Notes under the pieces: generated by a model | Told to the model about the DNA's origin: nothing | The model's database searches: none | The model's input: only the letters and a program-made list of their open reading frames with translations | Assembly: GCA_025361705.1 (NCBI GenBank) | Contig: JANYJW010000062.1 | Location: forward strand, 1-56,866 | Origin: Gemmatimonas sp. | Lineage (GTDB): Bacteria; Gemmatimonadota; Gemmatimonadetes; Gemmatimonadales; Gemmatimonadaceae | DNA: 56,866 nt | Reading direction: 5' to 3' | Translations under genes and position numbers: made by a program | Shown: piece after piece, positions 50,228 through 56,866 of the stretch | How positions within the stretch are numbered: position 1 is the stretch's first letter | Layout of the letters: each line of letters begins with the position of its first letter

Positions 50228-52150
50228 TCAGGCCAGCAGGTCGGCGTCCCCGTGTTCCGGCGCCGCCATCTGCCGCTGCACCATCTGCCAGTACGTGCCG
50301 CGCGCCGCCATCAGCGCCTCGTGCGTCCCCTGCTCCACCACGCGCCCGTCGTCCATCAGCAGGATCAGGTCGGCGCGGCGCACCGTCGAGAGCCGGTGCG
50401 CAATCACGAACGTCGTGCGCCCCGCGAGCAGCGAGGCCATCGACGCCTGGATGAGTTGCTCGCTCTCCGTGTCGAGGTTGCTGGTGGCCTCGTCGAGGAT
50501 GAGAATTTGCGGACGTGCCAGAATCGCGCGTGCAATCGCCAGCCGCTGCTGCTGCCCGCCCGACAGCTTGACGCCGCGCTCACCGATGTACGTCTCGTAG
50601 CGCTCGGGCAGCCGCGCAATGAACTCGTGCGCGTTCGCGCGCCGCGCCGCATCCTCGACGTCGGCATCCGTGGCATCGTGCCGTCCGTACGCAATGTTGT
50701 CGCGCACCGACCCGTCGAACAGGAAGACGTCCTGCTGCACGATCGCCAGCAGGTCGCGGTAGCTCGCCAGTGTAAAGTCGCGGATATCGGTGCCGTCGAG
50801 CAGGATGCGCCCCCTCGACGGGTCGTGGAAGCGGGCCACGAGGTCGGTGACCGTCGTCTTGCCGGCGCCGCTGCGTCCCACCAGCGCCACCACGCTGCCC
50901 CCGGGCACGGTCACGCTGAAGTCGCGCACCACGGGCCGTCCTTCACGGTACTCGAACTCCACGCCCTCCAAGCGCAACTCGCGCACCACGCGCGGCGCAT
51001 CGGTGGCGCCGGGCCGGTCGGGCTTGTCGTTCTCCAGCGCCAGCAACTCGAACACGCGCTCCATGGCCGCCAGCGAGCGCTGCAACTCGGAGAACGAGTT
51101 CACGATCTGCCAGACGGGGTTCAGCAGCAGGAACGTGTACCACTGGAAGGCCATGATGTCACCGACCGACGCCTTGCCCGCCAGCTGCAGCACGCCACCG
51201 TACCAGAGGATCACCACGTTCACGACGCCAAGCAGCAGCCCCCACGACGTCCAGATCACCATCTCGCGGCGCTGCGCGAACATCTCCTTGCGCAGGATCG
51301 TGTGGCGCCCGCGCAGGTAGTCGAGCAGCTCCTGCGTCTCGCGCCGAAAGGCACGCACCACGCGGATGCCGCTGAACGTCTCGCCCACCCGCCCGTCCAC
51401 CGCCTCGGCGTCCTTGCGCACCGAGCGGTAGATGGGCCGGATGCGACGCGCCGAAATGAAGCTGATGAGCACGATGCCGGGCAGGATGGCCATGGCGGTG
51501 AGCGCCAGCCGCCAGTTGAGCACCATCAGGATGATCACGGCGGCGACAAGCCGCAGCAACGACACCGCTGGCGACACGATGGCCAGTTGCAGCATGCCCG
51601 TCGTCGTGTCCACATCGCCGGTGATGCGCGACAGGATCCCGCCGGTCTTCATGTCCCACAGCCGGGGCAGCGGCAGGTGCAGCATCCGGTCGAACAGCGC
51701 GCGCCGCAAGGCGAGCATCACCGTGGTGTTCAGCAGGCGCTGGCGGTAGTCCTTGAGCGCGCCAATCAGGTTGGACGCAATGATGAGCGTAAGAAAGAAC
51801 GCCCCCGCCGTATGCAGCCGCCCCAGGCGCTCCGCGCCGCTGAGCCCGACGGCGAGCAGCACGTTGTCCACGATGAAGCGCATGAACAGCGGCTCGGCCA
51901 TCTGCAGCCCTGCCGCAGCGAGCGCGAGCCCGAAGACCGCGGCCACGCCCCATCGGTGCGGCGTGAGCCAGCGCAGATACTCGCGCATGTACTGCCGGCG
52001 GGCGCCGGGCTTGGTCTTCGCGGCGTTCGTGCCGCCGCCAGCAGCCTCCACGCGCTCGTCGAGCCGGTGCGCCCGATAATCCGCCAGAAACTGGCGGAAG
52101 CTGGCACGCGACGATCGCGCGCGCGGCACGGGGGGCAGGGATTCACTCAT
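50228..52150 (-). CDS. ABC exporter half-transporter (MsbA/lipid A type)
   Basis: The 640-residue protein fuses a six-helix membrane domain (LTPHRWGVAAVFGLALAAAG, RLVAAVIILMVLNWRLALTA, VIWTSWGLLLGVVNVVILWY) to a nucleotide-binding domain with Walker A ALVGRSGAGKTT, Q-loop IVQQDVFLFDGSV, signature KLSGGQQQRLAIARA, Walker B ILILDEATSNLD and the H-loop FVIAHRLSTV. It works as a homodimer. The substrate may be lipid, peptide or drug. The ATG at 52150 gives an N-terminal cytoplasmic extension of about 55 residues with a Arg-rich helix. No partner half-transporter is adjacent. Confidence 0.94.
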   Translation of the reverse strand: MSESLPPVPRARSSRASFRQFLADYRAHRLDERVEAAGGGTNAAKTKPGARRQYMREYLRWLTPHRWGVAAVFGLALAAAGLQMAEPLFMRFIVDNVLLAVGLSGAERLGRLHTAGAFFLTLIIASNLIGALKDYRQRLLNTTVMLALRRALFDRMLHLPLPRLWDMKTGGILSRITGDVDTTTGMLQLAIVSPAVSLLRLVAAVIILMVLNWRLALTAMAILPGIVLISFISARRIRPIYRSVRKDAEAVDGRVGETFSGIRVVRAFRRETQELLDYLRGRHTILRKEMFAQRREMVIWTSWGLLLGVVNVVILWYGGVLQLAGKASVGDIMAFQWYTFLLLNPVWQIVNSFSELQRSLAAMERVFELLALENDKPDRPGATDAPRVVRELRLEGVEFEYREGRPVVRDFSVTVPGGSVVALVGRSGAGKTTVTDLVARFHDPSRGRILLDGTDIRDFTLASYRDLLAIVQQDVFLFDGSVRDNIAYGRHDATDADVEDAARRANAHEFIARLPERYETYIGERGVKLSGGQQQRLAIARAILARPQILILDEATSNLDTESEQLIQASMASLLAGRTTFVIAHRLSTVRRADLILLMDDGRVVEQGTHEALMAARGTYWQMVQRQMAAPEHGDADLLA

Positions 52151-52331
52151 GGGGGCGAGGTGCGGGCGCGGTCTGGATGACTGCGGAATATGACCGTGGC
52201 CGCTGTCATTCGGCCAATCGCTGGCGTCCGCCAGGGCTGCCCGGCAACCACGGCTGCTCCCGGGGTGACTATTATCCGAAGATGCCGCACCGCACATGAC
52301 ACGGCGTTCATTGCACCCCGCACCCCTCCAG

Positions 52332-54074
52332 ATGCAGCCCATACTCCGCCCGATTGCCGTCTTCACCACCGCCCTCTGCGCCCTCGCGCCAGCCGGCGCG
52401 CAGACGCCAACCGTGCCCACCACCGACGCGCAGGTCGTGACGCGCGTCAATGAGTACATGGCGCGGCTTGAGGGCTTCGGCTACGCGGGCGGCGTGCTGG
52501 TGATCCGCGACGGCAAGACACTTTTCGCGCGCAGCTACGGCATGGCCAATCGCGCCGCGGGCGTCCGCGCCGACACCAACACGGTCTACAACCTCGGCTC
52601 CATCACCAAGCAGTTCACGGCGGCCGCCATCCTGCGTCTCGAAGAACAGGGCAAGCTGCGCACCACTGACTCCATTGCGCGTTTCTTCCCCGCCGCGCCG
52701 GCCGACAAGCGCACCATCACGCTGCATCAGCTGCTCACGCACACCGCCGGTTTCAATTCCGACTACTCGCCCAGCGACTACGAGGAGACATCGCGCAGCG
52801 AATACGTGCGACGCATGTTTGCCGCGCCGCTGCGCAGCGCGCCGGGTGCGGCGCACTTCTATTCCAACGCCGGCTACTCGCTGCTCGCCGCCATCGTCGA
52901 GCTCACCTCGGGCCGCGACTACGAGACGGCGCTGCGCGAGCTGGTGCTGGTGCCAGCCGGCATGCGCGAGACGGGCTACAAGGCGCCCGGGTGGGCGCCG
53001 GCACGCATTGCGCACGGCACCCAGAATGGCACCGACTGGGGGACGATCGTCGACCGCATTGCACCGGCGGCCGCGCCGTACTGGGCGCTGCGCGGCAACG
53101 GCGGCCTGCACACCACGCTTGGTGATATGGCCCGCTGGGACGCGGCGCTCGACGACAACCGGGTGCTGACCGACTCGAGCCGTCGCAAGTTCATGACCGG
53201 CTATGTGAACGAGGGCCCCGAGGGCCTCTCGCAGTACGCCTATGGTTGGGCCGTGATGAAGACGTCGCGCGGCACGCGGCTGGTCACGCACAATAGCGGC
53301 AATGGCGTGTACGTGGCCGAGTTCCTGCGCTTCGTCGATGACCACGTGACCCTCTTCGTCACATCCACCGTCTCGGAGCTCACCGCCACGACGGCGGTGC
53401 GCGTGGTCTCACGCATTGTCTTCGGCCAGCCGTACGAGTTGCCGCCCGTGCGCGCGGCCGTCGCGCCCACCACGCTCAATCGCGCGGCGGGCGCCTATCG
53501 CCTGCCCGACGGCAGCCGGCTGGTGCTGCGTGCGGCCAATGGGAAGCTGACTGCGGAGGCCGTCGGGCAGCAGGCGTATGTGCTGCTCGCCACGGGCGAC
53601 ACCACATCTCCACCGGGCGCGGCGGAGCTGAATGCGCGGTCGCGGACGATCGTCGACGCGCTCGTGGCCGGCAATGCGGCCCCGTTGATCGCCGCTCTTG
53701 GCCCCGGCGGCCCTGATTCGCTGGAGATTGCCACCCAGGAATCGCAGTTGATGGCTGGACGGCGCCAGCGCTTCGGCGAGTTCAAGTCCGTCGAGCTGCT
53801 CGGCACGGTGCGCGGCCCCGAAGGCGGGCTGCAGACCACGGTGCGGCTCAATTTCTCCGGCGGCGGCGCCACCAACATCTACACATGGGATCGCGCGGGG
53901 CACATCATGGATCTCGGCGCGCGACCGTACACGGCCGTCGAGCTGATTCCATCGGAGTCCGGTGAGTTCCGTACCTTTGACGCGCGCGGCGGCACGGGCG
54001 TGCGCCTCGTGTTCGACGCCGGCTCGGCGTTTGCCATCACACCACACGGGCGCATCGCCCTGAGCAAGCCATGA
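52332..54074 (+). CDS. Exported serine hydrolase of the beta-lactamase/penicillin-binding fold
   Basis: The 580-residue protein has a signal peptide ending near AGAQ, then class-C beta-lactamase-fold motifs: NLGSITKQFTAAAI (S90-x-x-K93), HFYSNAGYSLLAA (Y177-S-N179) and a late LVTHNSGNGVYV box in place of KTG. A second, beta-rich domain of about 180 residues (RAAGAYRLPDGSRLVLR... to the end) is of a type often appended to such proteins. Known family roles include D-aminopeptidase, esterase and beta-lactamase. The ATG at 52332 was chosen; the frame is open from 52296. Its stop overlaps rsmD by 4 bases. Confidence 0.88.
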   Translation: MQPILRPIAVFTTALCALAPAGAQTPTVPTTDAQVVTRVNEYMARLEGFGYAGGVLVIRDGKTLFARSYGMANRAAGVRADTNTVYNLGSITKQFTAAAILRLEEQGKLRTTDSIARFFPAAPADKRTITLHQLLTHTAGFNSDYSPSDYEETSRSEYVRRMFAAPLRSAPGAAHFYSNAGYSLLAAIVELTSGRDYETALRELVLVPAGMRETGYKAPGWAPARIAHGTQNGTDWGTIVDRIAPAAAPYWALRGNGGLHTTLGDMARWDAALDDNRVLTDSSRRKFMTGYVNEGPEGLSQYAYGWAVMKTSRGTRLVTHNSGNGVYVAEFLRFVDDHVTLFVTSTVSELTATTAVRVVSRIVFGQPYELPPVRAAVAPTTLNRAAGAYRLPDGSRLVLRAANGKLTAEAVGQQAYVLLATGDTTSPPGAAELNARSRTIVDALVAGNAAPLIAALGPGGPDSLEIATQESQLMAGRRQRFGEFKSVELLGTVRGPEGGLQTTVRLNFSGGGATNIYTWDRAGHIMDLGARPYTAVELIPSESGEFRTFDARGGTGVRLVFDAGSAFAITPHGRIALSKP

Positions 54075-54628
54075 GAATCGTCGGCGGCAAGTGGGCGGGG
54101 CGCGACCTCACGTCGCCCAACGACTTTCGCGTGCATCCCACCAGGGAGAATGTGCGCGTCTCCATCATCGGGCTGATTGCGTCCGACCTCGCCAATGCCC
54201 GCGTGCTCGACCTCTTTGCTGGCACGGGCGCGCTGGGACTCGAGGCGCTGTCGCGCGGCGCCAAGACCGCCGACTTCGTGGAGACGCGCCCCTCGTGCCT
54301 GCACGCGCTCAAGGCCAACGTGGCCGCGCTGCATGTGCGGGAACGCTGCCGCATCTTCAAACGCGATGCCCTGCCGTGGGCCGGCATGCTCACCACGGCC
54401 GGCGTCTACGACATCGCCTTCTGCGACCCGCCGTATGAGTCGCGCATGCTCGACCGCGTCATCGAGGGCTGGCAGCGGACGCACTTCGCGCGCGTCCTGG
54501 TGGCCGAACACGCCGCCGTGCACGAGCTGCCGCGCGGTGGGCGTCGCTACGAGTACGGCGACGTCGCGGTGACGATCTATCGCGCGCCGGCGCCACCCAA
54601 GGTTGCACCGGTCGTTCCTGAGGCCTGA
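54071..54628 (+). CDS. rsmD: 16S rRNA (guanine(966)-N(2))-methyltransferase RsmD
   Basis: The 185-residue enzyme methylates G966 of 16S rRNA. It has the RsmD opening MRIVGGKWAGRDLTSPNDF and VHPTRENVRVSIIGLI, the SAM-binding stretch ARVLDLFAGTGALGLEALSRGA, and the catalytic motif AFCDPPYESRML (DPPY). The start overlaps the stop of the preceding serine hydrolase gene as ATGA. The 3' end overlaps the converging alpha/beta-hydrolase gene by 52 bases. Confidence 0.95.
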   Translation: MRIVGGKWAGRDLTSPNDFRVHPTRENVRVSIIGLIASDLANARVLDLFAGTGALGLEALSRGAKTADFVETRPSCLHALKANVAALHVRERCRIFKRDALPWAGMLTTAGVYDIAFCDPPYESRMLDRVIEGWQRTHFARVLVAEHAAVHELPRGGRRYEYGDVAVTIYRAPAPPKVAPVVPEA

Positions 54629-55605
54629 ACCGCCGCAGAGGGACCCGCGAGAAACGCCCGCAGCGCCGCGAACGTCGCCGCCGAGTCTTCCTCGTGCGGC
54701 ACGTGGCCAAGGGCGGGGAAGATGGCCACCTGACTTCCGGCGATATCGCGACCAAAACGCGCGGCGTTCATCGGAGGAATCAGGCCGTCCTGGCCGCCCC
54801 AGATGACCAGCGTGGGCACCGCGATGCGACGGATCGCCGCGGTATCGGGATCTTCGCGCAACTGCCCAAAGCGTGCCACCAACGCCGCGCGGTTCCCCGC
54901 GCGTCGTGTGAGGTCGTAGTAGCGCTGCACCAGGTCCGGCGTCACGCGTGAGGGATCACCGAAGACGTTGCGCACACTCTGCTCCACCATGGAGCGCGGG
55001 AGCAGACGTTGCATCAGCACGTTCAGCACCGGAATGCGCGCCAGGCGAAAGCCAATCGGCACGGACTGCGACGTGAACGGATAGCCGGCGGCATCGACGA
55101 GCACGAGTCGCTGCACGAGTTCGGGATGCGCCAGGGCCACGCGCCACGCAATCCAGCCGCCCAGCGAATTGCCGGCGAGCACAACGCGCCGTGCGCCAAC
55201 CGCCGAGAGCGTGTGCGCCACAAAGCGAACGTACGCCTCCATGCGGTAGTCGTTGTCGGGGGCGGGGCCCGTGAGCCCGAAGCCCGGCATGTCGAAACGG
55301 ATGACGCGCCGTGTGGCGCGCAGCGAATCGGCCCATCCGTTCCACGTATGCAGCGACGATGAGGTGCCGTGCAGCAGGACGACGGGCACGGAATCGTCGC
55401 GCGGCCCTTCGTCACGCAGGTGCACCTGCATGCCGTCCACAGCGAGAAACTGCGACGGCGGCGGCGCCCATCGTGCCTTGAGGCGCTCCACGGGCACGTC
55501 GGGCGCCCAGGTGCGGACGACGAATCCCCCCACCAGTGCGCAGCCGATGACGACCACGGCAAGCCAGACCGGCCGGAGACGGGGAATGCTGAACGTGCGC
55601 GCCAT
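54577..55605 (-). CDS. Membrane-anchored alpha/beta-fold hydrolase
   Basis: The 342-residue protein has an N-terminal membrane helix (VWLAVVVIGCALVGGFVV) and a complete alpha/beta-hydrolase fold: VPVVLLHGTSSSLHTWNGW (oxyanion), VIRFDMPGFGLTG, the nucleophile in VVLAGNSLGGWIAWRVAL (GNSLGG), LVIWGGQDGLIPP (Asp) and ALGHVPHEED (His). It is probably an esterase or carbon-carbon hydrolase facing the periplasm. The ATG at 55605 was taken. Its last 52 bases overlap rsmD in antisense, which rules out a long terminator between them. Confidence 0.9.
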   Translation of the reverse strand: MARTFSIPRLRPVWLAVVVIGCALVGGFVVRTWAPDVPVERLKARWAPPPSQFLAVDGMQVHLRDEGPRDDSVPVVLLHGTSSSLHTWNGWADSLRATRRVIRFDMPGFGLTGPAPDNDYRMEAYVRFVAHTLSAVGARRVVLAGNSLGGWIAWRVALAHPELVQRLVLVDAAGYPFTSQSVPIGFRLARIPVLNVLMQRLLPRSMVEQSVRNVFGDPSRVTPDLVQRYYDLTRRAGNRAALVARFGQLREDPDTAAIRRIAVPTLVIWGGQDGLIPPMNAARFGRDIAGSQVAIFPALGHVPHEEDSAATFAALRAFLAGPSAAVQASGTTGATLGGAGAR

Positions 55606-55651
55606 GGCCTGTCTCCCGGTCGAGAGGTCCTGTCGTATGCTGCTCGAAGAA

Positions 55652-56866
<1,215 letters not shown>

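Overview
The window is a very GC-rich bacterial chromosome segment, densely packed with genes on both strands. It contains no phage, plasmid, rRNA, tRNA or CRISPR content that I could recognise. The gene mix includes a tricorn-like S41 protease with a beta-propeller, a sortilin/BNR-type exported propeller, several secreted amidohydrolases, penicillin acylase, serine beta-lactamase-fold hydrolases, S51 dipeptidase, proline iminopeptidase, many signal peptides and lipoproteins. This would fit a heterotrophic, protein- and amino-acid-degrading Gemmatimonadota-like organism. That assignment is inference from gene content; the only universal markers are rsmD and a partial argG.

Layout: 0-4 kb holds a CDP-alcohol phosphatidyltransferase (cut by the left edge) and the tricorn-like protease. 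4.1-8 kb holds membrane proteins of unknown role, a soluble Aer-like PAS sensor and a zinc-ribbon membrane protein. 8-13.2 kb is a tightly packed minus-strand run of seven genes (amidohydrolase, VOC protein, DinB, second amidohydrolase, cupin, RibD-type reductase, CYTH protein), with several 4-base start/stop overlaps. 13.3-18.8 kb holds yceI and a six-gene minus-strand run ending in a MarR regulator. An almost identical palindrome lies at the marR start and upstream of yceI. 18.9-22.9 kb has a FecR-like membrane protein with a sigma-factor-like N-terminus, a fatty acid desaturase, a beta-carbonic anhydrase and a histidine phosphatase. 23-26 kb has an exported sulfatase followed by a membrane-anchored GH1 glycosidase.

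25.8-32.4 kb is the most pathway-like region. A minus-strand operon encodes a class-III aminotransferase, both CoA-transferase subunits, a second class-III aminotransferase and an APC-family amino acid permease. It is divergent from a dimethylarginine dimethylaminohydrolase. I read it as an amino-acid (possibly arginine or methylarginine derived) uptake and degradation cluster. 32.4-34.3 kb looks like a small accessory insert: a probable transposase tail remnant and a lipoprotein with a C39-like cysteine peptidase domain whose base use is less GC-extreme. 34.3-38.7 kb carries RidA, a thioesterase, two SGNH hydrolases, DUF2177 and DUF3224 proteins and a TPR protein. 38.8-50.2 kb is rich in exported hydrolases and propellers. 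50.2-56.9 kb has an ABC exporter, a serine hydrolase, rsmD, an alpha/beta hydrolase, a metallo-beta-lactamase-fold hydrolase and the start of argG.

Regulatory structure visible by eye includes stem-loops between convergent genes, promoter-like boxes placed so close to start codons that marR, the first aminotransferase gene and the DDAH gene may have almost no leader, and four separate three-copy (or nearly three-copy) 12-base tandem repeats. Coordinates come from reading the sequence. Family calls come from motifs and general knowledge, not from database searches.
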